A stretch of DNA of 55,633 nt from Thermodesulfobacteriota bacterium (GTDB lineage Bacteria; Desulfobacterota_D; UBA1144; Nemesobacterales; CSP1-2). The position numbers and the translations under genes are program-made. The stretch's first letter is position 1. Every line of letters starts with the position of its first letter. The notes under the pieces are model-generated. The model searched no databases. It was not told the DNA's origin and was given only the letters and a program-made list of their open reading frames with translations. The stretch covers positions 1-55,633 of the forward strand of contig DATMAT010000017.1 in assembly GCA_035559815.1 (NCBI GenBank), in the 5' to 3' direction. Below are positions 33,024 through 42,424 of the stretch, piece by piece.

Positions 33024-34547
33024 TTATTTGATATTCTGGAAATAGCGTACAACTTCTTTGACCAGCTCCTCCACCGTGTATTTACTGCAGATTATTTCCG
33101 GTTCTTTGCCAAATATCCTAACCGTATCGGCGGTGATGGGACCGATACAGGCTGCGATTAGGTTTGAAAGAACTTTTTCATCACGGCCCAGAAGCGAGAG
33201 GAAGTTTTTAGCCGTGGAGGAGCTAGTAAACGTGACCACATCTATCCTGCCCCTCTTTAGCATCTGTTTGACCTCTAAAACGTTATCGATGGGAGGCTTT
33301 TTAGTTTGATAGGCGGTTATGACGCTGACATCTGCTCCCATTCTCCTAAGCTCTTCCGGGAGGATTTCCCTTGCCTCTTTTGCTCGGGGGATGAGGATTT
33401 TTTTTCCTCTTATGTCACTTTTGCTAAATTTCTCCACAAGGCCTTCTGCCCTGAAGTCTCCCGGAATCATATCCGTGGCTAGTCCCAGGCCGGCTATTTC
33501 TTTCGCCGTCTGTTCTCCTATAGCGGCGAATTTTATTCCCTTTAGCTCCCTTATATCCTTTTTCAGGCTTCGAAATCTTTCAAAGAAAAAATGAACCCCG
33601 TTCACGCTGGTAAAGATGACCCAGTGGTAGTTGTTCAAATTTCCTATTGCTCGATCCAGTTCGTCCCAGTTATCGGGAGGGAAGACTTCGATCGTGGGGA
33701 ATTCTATGACCTCTGCTCCCTCCGCTTCGAGAAGTTCTACCAATGGGCCGGACTGTTTTCTGGCCCTGGTCACCAGTACCTTTTTTCCAAAAAGCGGTTT
33801 GGTCTCAAACCAGTTGATTACATCCCTCAGTCTTACCACCTCGCCGACGACTATAACTGCGGGGGCTTTCACTCGGTTTGGTTTTACTAATTCCCCTACA
33901 TCTCCGATGGTCCCGGTCACCGTTCTTTGAGCCGGGTGGGTTCCCCAGGAGATTATAGCAACAGGCGTCTCCGGGGGTTTTCCAAATTCGACGAGCTTCC
34001 TCATATTCTCTTCGATGTTTTTCATGCCCATGAGAAATACTACTGTTTCGGCCTTGGCTAGATTCTCCCATGATAGTCTTGATTTCTCTTTCTTCGGGTC
34101 TTCGTGTCCGGTGGCTACTACGAATGAAGAGGTAAAATCCCGGTGGGTAATAGGGATTCCGGCGTAGGCAGGCACGGCAGAGACGGAGGTTACCCCCGGG
34201 ACGATTTCAAAAGGAATGCCGCGTCTGGCTAGCTCCTCCGCTTCCTCTCCGCCCCTTCCGAAAATAAACGGGTCACCCCCTTTTAATCGGGCGACGATAT
34301 TGCCTTCCCCGGCCTTATCCACTAAGAGCCGATTTATCTCCTCCTGGGGTAATTCCTTATGTCCTCTCTTTTTCCCTACATAAATCCTTTCCGCTTCCGG
34401 TTTGGCGTGTCGTAACAGCTTCGGGTTTACCAAATAGTCATAAATTACGACGTCGGCTTTAGTCAGGCAATCTTTTCCCTTGATGGTAAGAAGCCCGGGG
34501 TCGCCGGGGCCGGCGCCGATCAGATAAACTTTTCCTTTTCTATTCAT
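33024..34547 (-). CDS. cobA-hemD: Fused uroporphyrinogen-III methyltransferase / uroporphyrinogen-III synthase
   Basis: Residues 1-250 are the SAM-dependent methyltransferase (SUMT): VYLIGAGPGDPGLLTIKG, VARLKGGDPFIFGRGGEEAEEL and TSVSAVPAYAGIPITHR blocks. It makes precorrin-2 for siroheme or cobalamin. Residues about 255-507 are HemD (VLVTRARKQSG, FTSVNGVHFF, FTSSSTAKNFL), which closes hydroxymethylbilane to uroporphyrinogen III. The fusion is common in anaerobes and deltaproteobacteria and channels the product to methylation. Usual partners hemA, hemC and hemB are not adjacent. Confidence 0.94.
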   Translation of the reverse strand: MNRKGKVYLIGAGPGDPGLLTIKGKDCLTKADVVIYDYLVNPKLLRHAKPEAERIYVGKKRGHKELPQEEINRLLVDKAGEGNIVARLKGGDPFIFGRGGEEAEELARRGIPFEIVPGVTSVSAVPAYAGIPITHRDFTSSFVVATGHEDPKKEKSRLSWENLAKAETVVFLMGMKNIEENMRKLVEFGKPPETPVAIISWGTHPAQRTVTGTIGDVGELVKPNRVKAPAVIVVGEVVRLRDVINWFETKPLFGKKVLVTRARKQSGPLVELLEAEGAEVIEFPTIEVFPPDNWDELDRAIGNLNNYHWVIFTSVNGVHFFFERFRSLKKDIRELKGIKFAAIGEQTAKEIAGLGLATDMIPGDFRAEGLVEKFSKSDIRGKKILIPRAKEAREILPEELRRMGADVSVITAYQTKKPPIDNVLEVKQMLKRGRIDVVTFTSSSTAKNFLSLLGRDEKVLSNLIAACIGPITADTVRIFGKEPEIICSKYTVEELVKEVVRYFQNIK

Positions 34548-34617
34548 TGTTTAAACAAAAGAAAACCTAAGCCAAGAGGGTTGTCAAGAAAGTCCTTTGT
34601 CTTATCCTGGGTATTCC

Positions 34618-34860
34618 CTACTGGCACGGAACGTTAGCCGGGGTTCCGCCGGTAAGGGCCGCGCATCTGGCCACGTCTGCACAGCTAATTTTTAGATTTT
34701 TAAGCGAAGGGTCCATGTACTGGAACCTGGCAATTCCTACGGGAATTTCTGCGCAAATGTCTCTCTGCCTGATTTTGATGTGTTCTTCATCGGAAGTATA
34801 GTTTCCTCCGGCACAAGCGGAAAGTAAGAAGAAACCGAATAGCGTCAATATTATTCTCAT
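34618..34860 (-). CDS. Small lipoprotein, 80 aa
   Basis: A short signal peptide ends in the lipobox LLSACAGG, so the mature protein should be lipid-anchored from Cys16. Four more Cys (in DICAEIP, ISCADVARC and the terminal PCQ) could form disulfides. No family is recognised. It stands alone between cobA-hemD and the MFS gene, on the same strand. Confidence 0.65.
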   Translation of the reverse strand: MRIILTLFGFFLLSACAGGNYTSDEEHIKIRQRDICAEIPVGIARFQYMDPSLKNLKISCADVARCAALTGGTPANVPCQ

Positions 34861-34945
34861 CCTTTAACACCCTATTATAAAAATCAAACCATCGTATTTG
34901 CTCGGGGGATATTCACAATAAATATATCACACGCTGGATAACCGT

Positions 34946-36559
34946 TCATCGTTCTTTTATTTGTTCTTTTTTACTGCCGACATAGTTATATTTTTCAAGC
35001 GCTTTATCCTCGACCCGCCCTTTGGGAATCAGGAAGGAGGAGAGAAACGCCAATACAGCCATGACTAACCCGGCTATGAAGACGTAGTGAAGGGAATGAG
35101 CCAGGATTTCCCTGAGCGGCCCCAGAACCTCCGGGGATATCTGTTCTCTCACCGCCGGATTAAGAATCAGGTCTGGATTTTTAATATAAGGTAGTTGGTC
35201 GGCTGAAAGGCCATTTGCCGATGTATTCAGGCCTTGATGCATGAAAGCGTTCATCACCACTCCCATTACACTTACGCCCACCGTTGCGCCGATCAACCGA
35301 AAAAACTGGGTTGCCGAGGTGGCGATTCCCAGACGGTTCCGGGGCACTGAATTTTGCACGGAAAGGAGTAGGGGTATGAAAATCATTCCCATTCCTGACC
35401 CCAGAAATAGCATATTCAATATAGCGTTTAATTGTTTGGTCTCCTCGTTCATCCGGGTAAGCAGGAGAAAGCCTATGGTCACAATAGCGGTGCCGACCAG
35501 TATGAGCGGACGGTAACCGAAGCCCAGCATCAGTCTTCCGGAGATGCTGGAGAAAAATACCCAGCTCAGTAACAGCGGCGAGAGGATCATTCCGGCCCTG
35601 GTTGCCGTTGTGCCTATTACCCCTTGAATGAATAGCGGGAGGAAGGAAATAGACCCAAACATGGCCATCCCTATCAGGAAGCCGGTTATCGCCGATGTCT
35701 TGAAAAAGGGATTTGAAAAAAGTTCGAGGGGAAGAATGGGGTCCTCTGCCCTTTTTTCCGCGGAGATGAAAATCCAGAAGAGGGGAATGCATATTAAAAG
35801 CATGAGTAGTGTGGGCGGAGAATCCAAACCGTTTTCCTTCCCGATCTTCATTAGTCCGGTCAGAAGGAGTGTTATGAGGGTGGAGATGATGATCGCTCCC
35901 TTGTAATCGAGGGATACCTTTTTGCTTTTGTCTATGCGTTCCTTGAATGCCAATCCCATTATCAACGCCGCTATCAGGCCAAACGGAATATTCAGGTAGA
36001 ATACCCAGCGCCAGGAAAAGTGGTCGGTAATAAACCCTCCTAAAAGTGGCCCGGCAATACTGGACAGGCCCCAAACACCGCCGAAAAGACCCTGCACCCG
36101 GGCCCTTTCCTCGAGCGAAAATATCTCGCCTATTATTATCATCCCGAGCGTTAGAAGCGCACCCCCGCCGATTCCTTGAATAGCCCGGAAGATGATAAGC
36201 TCCAGCATGGATTCGGATTGTCCGGACAGGGCAGAGCCCAGGAGGAAAATGGTTATGCCGATGACATAAAAGATTCTCCTTCCGTAGAGGTCTGACAGCT
36301 TTCCCCAGAGGGGCAGAGTGACGGTGGAGGTGAGAAAGTAGGCGGAGAAGACCCAACTGTATATGTTTAGACCACCCAGGCTTGATACCACCGTGGGCAT
36401 GGCCGTGCTCACAGCCGTGGCTTCGATGGCCGCTAGGAACATCCCCACCATCACGCCGGCGGTGACGAATATACGTCTTTTGTCCGAGATTACCCTTGCT
36501 ATTTTCTCAGGCCCGGCGGAATAGTCTGAGATTGTTTTTTTCGGAGCTGAACCTTGCAT
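34946..36559 (-). CDS. MFS drug exporter, DHA2 (14-helix) family
   Basis: The 537-residue inner-membrane protein has about 14 hydrophobic helices. Signature motifs are AIEATAVSTAMPTVV near residue 45 (motif D1 of DHA2), the LYGRRIFYVIG loop (motif A) and GGVWGLSSIAGPLLGG (motif C) near 163. These are proton-coupled exporters of the EmrB/QacA type. The N-terminal 30 and C-terminal 25 residues are cytosolic and charged. Specificity cannot be deduced. No EmrA-like partner is adjacent. Confidence 0.92.
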   Translation of the reverse strand: MQGSAPKKTISDYSAGPEKIARVISDKRRIFVTAGVMVGMFLAAIEATAVSTAMPTVVSSLGGLNIYSWVFSAYFLTSTVTLPLWGKLSDLYGRRIFYVIGITIFLLGSALSGQSESMLELIIFRAIQGIGGGALLTLGMIIIGEIFSLEERARVQGLFGGVWGLSSIAGPLLGGFITDHFSWRWVFYLNIPFGLIAALIMGLAFKERIDKSKKVSLDYKGAIIISTLITLLLTGLMKIGKENGLDSPPTLLMLLICIPLFWIFISAEKRAEDPILPLELFSNPFFKTSAITGFLIGMAMFGSISFLPLFIQGVIGTTATRAGMILSPLLLSWVFFSSISGRLMLGFGYRPLILVGTAIVTIGFLLLTRMNEETKQLNAILNMLFLGSGMGMIFIPLLLSVQNSVPRNRLGIATSATQFFRLIGATVGVSVMGVVMNAFMHQGLNTSANGLSADQLPYIKNPDLILNPAVREQISPEVLGPLREILAHSLHYVFIAGLVMAVLAFLSSFLIPKGRVEDKALEKYNYVGSKKEQIKER

Positions 36560-36961
36560 TTTTCCTCTTACGGCCTACTGATCATATTTCTAGTTATCAT
36601 ACTGGGAGGACTAGATCTAATTTTACTAAATCCCTAATTCTTATTCTGTAGGTGTTGAATAAACTAAAAGATTTAAGTATACCCGAAATGTAAACCCTGA
36701 CTGTTTTCTGATTTTCTCGGTATGTCTACATCACTTACAGGTAATTTTGTCTTAGAACCGAGAAACGGATCCAGCTTGTCAGCTTTCTAATTCGTTTTTG
36801 CTATATCCCTGATTTATTGCCTTCCGATGTTCGGTCAAGCTATGGTTTTTGAAAAAACCTGGAAAACAGCCTCACTTTTTAGTTTAAGTTTCTGGAAGAA
36901 TGGTTATAATCTTGAAACCTTTTGTAAAATTCATGGTTATTTAATAGAGAAAGCAAGCGGT
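36560..36961. other. AT-rich gap before the ECF sigma gene
   Basis: The interval between the divergent MFS and sigma genes has no separate gene. An in-frame ATG at 36827 would lengthen the sigma factor by 45 residues that do not look family-like. I found no convincing promoter with an ECF-type -35/-10 pair. Confidence 0.4.
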
Positions 36962-37546
36962 ATGCAGATGGAAAGCGATATCGAGCTCATGATGAGGACT
37001 AAGTCGGGGGATGACTCTGCTTTTACCGAGCTTATGAAAAGGCATTATAAGGGATTGGTGAACTATATATACAGATTTACGAACAGTAAGGAAAACTCGG
37101 AGGATTTGGCACAAGAAGTCTTCTTGAGAATTTACCGTTCTGCCGGCAGTTACGAGCCCCAGGCAAAATTTTCTACCTGGCTTTATAAGATAGCTACTAA
37201 TCTTTGTCTGACTAAGGCTAAATCCAGAGCCAGGGAGAATAACCAGAGCCTCGATGAATTACAGGAGAACAGCGGTGACCTTCAGGATTCAAACTCGGAG
37301 AATGCATACGACATAGTCTTCCGGAAGCAGATTAAAGAGGCTATTTTTGAGGCGCTGGAATCGTTGCCGGAAAGGGAGAGAATTGCTATTATACTGTGTA
37401 AATATGAGGAACTTCCTTACGAAGAGGTTGCAGAGGTAATCGGATGCACCGTAGGGGCGGTCAAGACCCATGTTTACAGGGGGAGGATGAAGCTTATAGA
37501 AAAATTAAAACCTTTTTTGAGGGGGAGAGAGTACCATGAGGTGTGA
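36962..37546 (+). CDS. ECF (sigma-70 family, RpoE-like) sigma factor
   Basis: The protein, about 194 residues from the ATG at 36962, has sigma region 2 (FTELMKRHYKGLVNYIYRFT and the -10-binding EDLAQEVFLRIYRS) and region 4 (LPERERIAIILCKYEELPYEEVAEVIGCTVGAVKTHVYRGRMKL). ECF sigmas turn on envelope-stress or metal-response regulons. The stop overlaps the anti-sigma gene by 11 bases, so both are made together and the sigma is probably held inactive by it. Confidence 0.92.
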   Translation: MQMESDIELMMRTKSGDDSAFTELMKRHYKGLVNYIYRFTNSKENSEDLAQEVFLRIYRSAGSYEPQAKFSTWLYKIATNLCLTKAKSRARENNQSLDELQENSGDLQDSNSENAYDIVFRKQIKEAIFEALESLPERERIAIILCKYEELPYEEVAEVIGCTVGAVKTHVYRGRMKLIEKLKPFLRGREYHEV

Positions 37547-38015
37547 AGAAATTAGGGAGTTGTTCCATGAGTACACAGCCGGAGGTTTGGACCAAGGCCA
37601 GAAGCTTTGGGTGGAGTCCCACGTCCGGGATTGTGAAGACTGCGGTCTATTTTTTAGGGAGTCTAACGAATTGTGGAATATCCTGGACAATTGGGACCGG
37701 GTTGAGCCCGGGGAGGATTTTGTTACCGGGTTCTGGAAGAGGGTCTCGGAGGAAGATGTAAAGAAGGGAGGGATTCTCGATTTTTTTAGGAACTTGAAGC
37801 TCAACTGGGCCTTGGGTGCGGCCTTAGCGGTGATAATGGTGGTGAGCGTGATAACCTTGAACGTTTTTCATTCGGATAGGGCTAACGTGGTTTTCACCGA
37901 GAATGACGAAGCCGATGAGGAGCTTTTGATCAAGCTGGACAAGGCTATTTCCAGAGAGACGGCCACGGCGCTCGATATCTACGGGCCTTGGGAGCAATTC
38001 GACAAGAATAACTAG
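37536..38015 (+). CDS. Zinc-finger anti-sigma factor
   Basis: The 159-residue protein has an N-terminal zinc-binding anti-sigma domain (zf-HC2): Cys3, then HVRDCEDC giving the H-x3-C-x2-C ligands. One membrane helix lies near residues 92-110 (LGAALAVIMVVSVITL), with a periplasmic tail of about 45 residues. It should bind the ECF sigma in the cytosol and release it when the periplasmic part receives a signal. Its start codon lies inside the sigma gene. Confidence 0.9.
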   Translation: MRCEEIRELFHEYTAGGLDQGQKLWVESHVRDCEDCGLFFRESNELWNILDNWDRVEPGEDFVTGFWKRVSEEDVKKGGILDFFRNLKLNWALGAALAVIMVVSVITLNVFHSDRANVVFTENDEADEELLIKLDKAISRETATALDIYGPWEQFDKNN

Positions 38016-38027
38016 GGAGGGTAAGAG

Positions 38028-38435
38028 TTGAGAAGTCTATTCATATTCTTTTGTCTGATGGTCTTAGTACCTTCAGGTATTCATGAAGCTTATGCCAAAA
38101 AAGAGGGGCATATTAAATGGTGGAAGAATCCCAAGATAGTGAAGGAATTGGACCTTAGCTCGGCCCAGGTTGAGCGCATAGAAGATATCTTCTCGTCTTA
38201 CAAGGGCAAGATAGTCACCCTCAATTCAGAGCTGGACAAGAAGGAGAAGGAATTAAGAAAGGTAGTTAAGGACCCAAATTCAACCAAAGAAGAGGTGCTC
38301 AAGTTAAGTGATGAAGTGGGCCGTACCAAGGGGGAATTGAGAAGACTCGAAGTGAACATGTTTCTGGAGATTAGAGACGTCCTGACCCCGGCACAGAGGG
38401 AAAAGCTTCAGACTATAAAGGCAAGATATAGGTAG
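38028..38435 (+). CDS. Spy/CpxP/ZraP-like periplasmic protein
   Basis: The start is a TTG at 38028 with a GGGAGGG site upstream. A signal peptide (cleavage near AYA-KK) leads to a 110-residue helical protein with DLSSAQVERIEDIF and LTPAQREKLQTIKARYR, the LTxxQ-type repeats of the Spy/CpxP group. Such proteins are periplasmic chaperones or metal sensors. Placed third after a sigma and its anti-sigma, it probably acts as the periplasmic sensor or as an output of the stress circuit, comparable in layout to CnrX-type sensors. Confidence 0.82.
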   Translation: MRSLFIFFCLMVLVPSGIHEAYAKKEGHIKWWKNPKIVKELDLSSAQVERIEDIFSSYKGKIVTLNSELDKKEKELRKVVKDPNSTKEEVLKLSDEVGRTKGELRRLEVNMFLEIRDVLTPAQREKLQTIKARYR

Positions 38436-38803
38436 TTGCTTTTTATATCTCTTCAAAATGAAAAGTCTTGGCAAGCCTTTTTAGCCCTCTACCACCCGTT
38501 CTTCAATTCAAAACATTTACAGTTACGGGCACCTGAATTAAACTTAATACCGGTCTATCGTATGACTGCCGAATAGGACAATCTAGGAATGGATTTTGAT
38601 TTTCCCTGTCATAAGGCGAGTGAATAGAACTGGTTTCATATTATAGGCACGTTGGCAACGGATGCTAGTCACCTCTCGAACTTACGTAAATTTATGGGAT
38701 TCATCGGTTCCTTCACCCCTTAAAAATGACAGCATTAGCATTTATGAGGCCGTCTCCGGCAATAAAATTGAAGATATCGGCATCGGTCTAAGGGAGTAGT
38801 TTT
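38436..38803. other. Gap before the transglutaminase gene without a gene
   Basis: No reading frame or RNA is supported. The stretch 38698-38740 (CATCGGTTCCTTCACC and AATGACAGC) faintly resembles worn repeat pieces seen near 20388. The promoter of the next gene should lie here but no clear boxes are visible. Confidence 0.4.
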
Positions 38804-40858
38804 ATGAAGGTATCGCAGGCGCTTAGCTTGTTTACTCATCTGATCGCACTGATAGGGTTCTTTACCATCTGCGTCTCTGGGCAAGTGAGCGTGCTGGGAA
38901 TCACTATTTTTCTCTCTTCACTCTTCCTCAGCTACATAAACGAGAGATACCAGAAGCAGTATTACCTAGACCAGAGGTTTGTAACCCTGCTGGCATTTGC
39001 GCTTTTGCTGTATGCGTTTTTAAGTATAGTGGTTTTTGGTAAGGATGCCTTTAATGTTATCCTGACTTTCCTGATATACACCCAGGTCATAAAGCTTTTG
39101 GGAAGAAAGGATATGAGGGATTATATCCAAATCTTCATCCTCAGCTTCTTTCATTTTCTTGCCGGAACCATCCTCACCGTCGATTTTTCTTATGGAATAG
39201 CCTTTGTCGTGTATGTCTCCGTTGCTCTATGGGCAATCATCGTCCTTAGCATGAGAAAGGAATCCATGGAAGCTTCGAGCAACGATGACCCGCGAGTGGT
39301 AACCCCTCTTTTTCTGAGCTCGACCGTGATAATCAGCTTCGGTATTTTTGCGTTCACCGCATTGATGTTTGTTTCTATCCCCCGCTTGAAAAGCGGGTTT
39401 CTGACCAGCGCCTTCATCAGACCGGAGGCTTTGAAGACCGGCTTTTCGGACGAAGTTAAGCTAGGACAGGTGGGAGAGATTAAGCTCGATAGCTCCCCGG
39501 TGATGAGGGTCAAGATTCTAAATAGCGACCCGGAGTCTCTTCCGGAGACTATATACTGGAGGGGGATAGCGCTCGACCATTTTGACGGAACTACCTGGAG
39601 GGCCAGCAACAGAGACTACAAAATGTACAAGAGTGACCCGGAGGGGGTCATACGGGTAAAGGAAAATGGGGACAGAGTTCTGGTGCAGGAAATAGTCACC
39701 GAACCCCTTGACACCGATGTAATTTTTGCCGGCAGCTTGCCGGTTGGATTTAAGGGAATAGCCGGGGGCAGGTTAGCCGAGTTTAACGATTCCTATGTGC
39801 TCCCGGTTAAACTTTCTTACAGGTTAAAGTACACAGCTTACTCTGACTTATCTAGCCCGCTGCCTAGGGACTTACGTGAAGAAAAAAATAAGTATCCTGC
39901 CCTTATAAAAAGGCATTACCTTCAGCTCCCCCCGATGGACGAGAGGATAAGCGAGCTGGCCCGAGAGATAACTAAGCTTGATAGGAATCCCTATGACCAG
40001 GCAGTCTCGGTCAAAAGATACCTGGTCACCAACATGGGCTATACCCGGACTCTTCCCCCCGGGGCCGGCGAATTTCCGCTTGAGGACTTCCTCTTTGAGA
40101 GTAAAGCGGGCCATTGCGAGTATTTTGCCACGGCCATGGTGGTGCTCTTGAGAGAGGTGGGCATACCGGCAAGGATAGTAAACGGGTTTGTGGGAGGAGA
40201 ATGGAACGAGTACGGTAACTTCTTTCTCCTCCGCGAAAGCAACGCTCATTCCTGGGTAGAAGTATATTTTCCGGAGAGCGGATGGGTTATTTTTGACCCC
40301 ACTCCTGCCGGCAATGATAGTCTAGCTGCCGACGACTCTCTCTTTTTTATCCGCTCCTATCTCGATTACTTGAAATATAAATGGAGCAGATACGTTGTGG
40401 ACTTCAATCAGCAGGACCAGGTCCGTCTCTTCGATGAGTTTCGGAGCGGCTGGTCCTGGCGGAAAAATAACCTGGAAAATAGAGTAGACCGAGTAACAAG
40501 TCTTCATAAGAAATGGCTCGTTGGGTTTCTCCTCGTAGCTCTGGTAGGATGGACTCTCTATAACCGGTCGGACCTGAGATACTTCATCGGTTATAGGAGT
40601 AAGAAGCCGCTGGAGAAGGCTTCCGTAATCTATAAAAAAAGCCTTTCCCTTCTCTCCAAGAAGGGCTATCCCAAGGCCGAGCACTTAACCCCAAGAGAAT
40701 TCGCCCGGGATGTGACCAAAGAGGGTGGAGCACGGTTTCATACCTTTGTCGAACTCACCGAAAAATACCTGAACCTCAGGTTCGGAGGCGAAGCCGTGAA
40801 GTCTAAACTTCTCGAGTTGGAAGCGCTATTAGATAGGCTTAGAAAAGAGATCAAGTAA
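38804..40858 (+). CDS. TgpA-type membrane transglutaminase-like protein
   Basis: The 684-residue protein has about six N-terminal membrane helices (residues 8-195, DUF3488 region). A large periplasmic domain follows with the transglutaminase triad: Cys in KAGHCEYFATAMVVLLREVGIPAR (near 428), His in ESNAHSWVEVYF (near 472) and Asp in WVIFDPTPAG (near 490). A last helix (residues 570-590) and a cytosolic DUF4129-like tail complete it. TgpA is needed for growth in Pseudomonas. Usual neighbours (MoxR ATPase, DUF58) are not next to it here. Confidence 0.93.
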   Translation: MKVSQALSLFTHLIALIGFFTICVSGQVSVLGITIFLSSLFLSYINERYQKQYYLDQRFVTLLAFALLLYAFLSIVVFGKDAFNVILTFLIYTQVIKLLGRKDMRDYIQIFILSFFHFLAGTILTVDFSYGIAFVVYVSVALWAIIVLSMRKESMEASSNDDPRVVTPLFLSSTVIISFGIFAFTALMFVSIPRLKSGFLTSAFIRPEALKTGFSDEVKLGQVGEIKLDSSPVMRVKILNSDPESLPETIYWRGIALDHFDGTTWRASNRDYKMYKSDPEGVIRVKENGDRVLVQEIVTEPLDTDVIFAGSLPVGFKGIAGGRLAEFNDSYVLPVKLSYRLKYTAYSDLSSPLPRDLREEKNKYPALIKRHYLQLPPMDERISELAREITKLDRNPYDQAVSVKRYLVTNMGYTRTLPPGAGEFPLEDFLFESKAGHCEYFATAMVVLLREVGIPARIVNGFVGGEWNEYGNFFLLRESNAHSWVEVYFPESGWVIFDPTPAGNDSLAADDSLFFIRSYLDYLKYKWSRYVVDFNQQDQVRLFDEFRSGWSWRKNNLENRVDRVTSLHKKWLVGFLLVALVGWTLYNRSDLRYFIGYRSKKPLEKASVIYKKSLSLLSKKGYPKAEHLTPREFARDVTKEGGARFHTFVELTEKYLNLRFGGEAVKSKLLELEALLDRLRKEIK

Positions 40859-40960
40859 AGCCAGCATTTCAATTCGGAGTTAGCTTAAACTTAGATTAAT
40901 TAGATTATTACTGCGTCTTTTATGAAGTTGCTTATGTTTGCCTATCCAGGAATGTAGAAT

Positions 40961-40993
40961 GTAGGGAACGCATATATGCGTTCCTTACAATTA
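40961..40993. repeat. Short palindromic repeat, copy A
   Basis: The 20-base perfect palindrome GGAACGCATATATGCGTTCC (40965-40984) is flanked by GTAG and TTACAATT. The same outer sequence, GTAGGGAACG...GCGTTCCTTACAATT, recurs at 43498-43530 with a different centre, and as split ends at 42567-42620 and 43275-43327. Confidence 0.75.
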
Positions 40994-41105
40994 AAATTGT
41001 TCATGCGTAAACCGTGGAATCAAGCATACTTTTACCACGAAGCCGTAGTGAATCAGTCATTTAAGTTTTACGAGAAATTAATCTTGAAACGAGTTATATC
41101 CACTC

Positions 41106-41594
41106 TCATAAACCAAAAGCAAACCGAATTATTACATATGGAATAGAGCTCAAGATTACGACCACTATTGCCCTTGGCGTCTCGCAGTCTAAGGCCTGCC
41201 TTACCGCAACGACGAAGGCGGCCAGGCCCCAGAAAAATACTACCGCATATACTAAAAAGCCGACCAAGGGTATTAGACCGAGGATATTTAACACATGCGG
41301 AGAATAAGCAAATCCGAGACACCTCAGGAGCTCGCTGATTCCCACTCTCCGGTTAAGGAGTATGGCTACCAGGAAAATAATGGCGCTCCACAGTACCCAT
41401 CCCACTATTGCCGATATCAGCCCTTTTAATATTCCCACCGAGTCCCCCGTCCCCAGTGTTCCGATCGCGCTGCAGATCCCCACTATTAAAACGACCAGCA
41501 AGGCTTCTCTTGTAGCCTCCTCGTCCTTTTCCACCTCTTCATAGAACTCGGCCTCGAGCTTCGCCGCTCTTATCATCTTCTCGATTAGATTCAT
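41106..41594 (-). CDS. Yip1-domain-like membrane protein
   Basis: From the ATG at 41594 (GGGGAG site six bases upstream) the protein has about 162 residues. After a charged cytosolic helix (residues 1-35, EAEFYEEVEKDEEATREA) come four to five membrane helices with the Yip1-like pattern: LRCLGFAYSPHVLNILGLIP, then VYAVVFFWGLAAFVVAVRQAL. Bacterial Yip1-like proteins have no settled function. No operon partner. Confidence 0.78.
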   Translation of the reverse strand: MNLIEKMIRAAKLEAEFYEEVEKDEEATREALLVVLIVGICSAIGTLGTGDSVGILKGLISAIVGWVLWSAIIFLVAILLNRRVGISELLRCLGFAYSPHVLNILGLIPLVGFLVYAVVFFWGLAAFVVAVRQALDCETPRAIVVVILSSIPYVIIRFAFGL

Positions 41595-41695
41595 TCTTGG
41601 CTCCCCTGAAGATAGTTTCATAATTTATAACAATTTTTTGGTAATAAAGTCAAATCCGTTTTCTTTGGATTAACCATCAAAAATCTCCTCTAGAG

Positions 41696-41775
41696 ACCTG
41701 TCCTGAGCAGCGCCGAAGGATGTGTTCCTTGTAAGTCCCCGCTAGAGAGGGGTGTCCCGAAGGGACAGGGTGTGT
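41696..41775 (+). repeat. 80-bp composite repeat, copy E
   Basis: This block is identical, base for base, with 42581-42660. It consists of CCTGTCCTGAGCAGCGCCG, the GTTCCTTGTAAG half of the short palindrome, then TCCCCGCTAGAGAGGGG and the GTCCCGAAGGGAC hairpin, ending GGGTGTGT. The 5' half of the short palindrome is missing here. A partial start of another copy (ACCTGTCCTGAG) lies at 41824. Confidence 0.85.
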
Positions 41776-41886
41776 TGTAACAGCAGATGCAAATCCGCTC
41801 GTACTGAGCCCATAGTAAGTAACACCTGTCCTGAGCCTGGTTGAAGGGCAGAGAGATACGTTCCTATTTTTCAGCCCTGCTACCGA

Positions 41887-42153
41887 TTATCTGGCCAGTT
41901 TATGAAGCTTTTCTTTAAGCCAGGTGTTAATCAGTTTCTCAGATGACACTTTCTTCTTTTTAGCAACTTTATTCAGCTTGGGAATTATTTCTTCATCAAT
42001 TGCAACGAGATGTTTTCTATTTTTGATTCTTATATCAAAATGAGCTTCTGGCATTTGATCTACATACTCGCCCATATCGTGAGTATCGAAGAACTCTATA
42101 AGCTTATCTAATGATTCAAATTTCGGTAGGGCTTTAGCTTTATTTCTTGCCAT
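41887..42153 (-). CDS. brnA: BrnA/CopG-type antitoxin
   Basis: The 88-residue protein starts with a basic segment and the LPKFESLDKLIEFFDTHDM region typical of the CopG-antitoxin (BrnA-like) family. The C-terminal half (HLVAIDEEIIPKLNKVAKKK, VSSEKLINTWLKEKL) forms a ribbon-helix-helix DNA-binding domain. In the BrnTA family the antitoxin gene follows the toxin, as here, and the dimer represses the promoter. Overlaps brnT by 14 bases. Confidence 0.82.
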   Translation of the reverse strand: MARNKAKALPKFESLDKLIEFFDTHDMGEYVDQMPEAHFDIRIKNRKHLVAIDEEIIPKLNKVAKKKKVSSEKLINTWLKEKLHKLAR

Positions 42154-42424
42154 ATAATTTTCTTTCCTTATCTGCCATGTCTCTTGCGCTCAATACCAAG
42201 GCCTCTTTAGTTTTCTTGTAGATAAACAATACTGCCAGGTACCTACCAGCGTCTGTTCGTCCTAGTGCCATATATACATCCTCTCCTTTTCGCTCACCCT
42301 TTTGAATAAGCCGAATTTTAGGCTTGCTATTGAGTGCTTGTTCAACCTCATCGGGTTCGACGTGATGTTTGAAGGCGAGTTTGTCTACTACTTCTCTGAG
42401 CCAGATTACGCCCTCAATTTTCAT
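42140..42424 (-). CDS. brnT: BrnT-type toxin
   Basis: From the ATG at 42424 the protein has about 94 residues; a GTG seven codons earlier is possible. Family-like blocks are HHVEPDEVEQAL, DVYMALGRTDAGRYLAVLFIYKK and ALVLSARDMADKERKLY, matching the BrnT pattern (SAR-x-M near the end). BrnT is a RelE-fold ribonuclease toxin. Toxin-first order is characteristic. The pair is bracketed by two identical 80-base repeats. Confidence 0.8.
   Translation of the reverse strand: MKIEGVIWLREVVDKLAFKHHVEPDEVEQALNSKPKIRLIQKGERKGEDVYMALGRTDAGRYLAVLFIYKKTKEALVLSARDMADKERKLYGKK

Noticed and set aside
35181-36356. 391-residue second frame within the MFS gene on the same strand
   Set aside because: It is Arg/His/Pro-rich out-of-frame translation of a clear MFS exporter.
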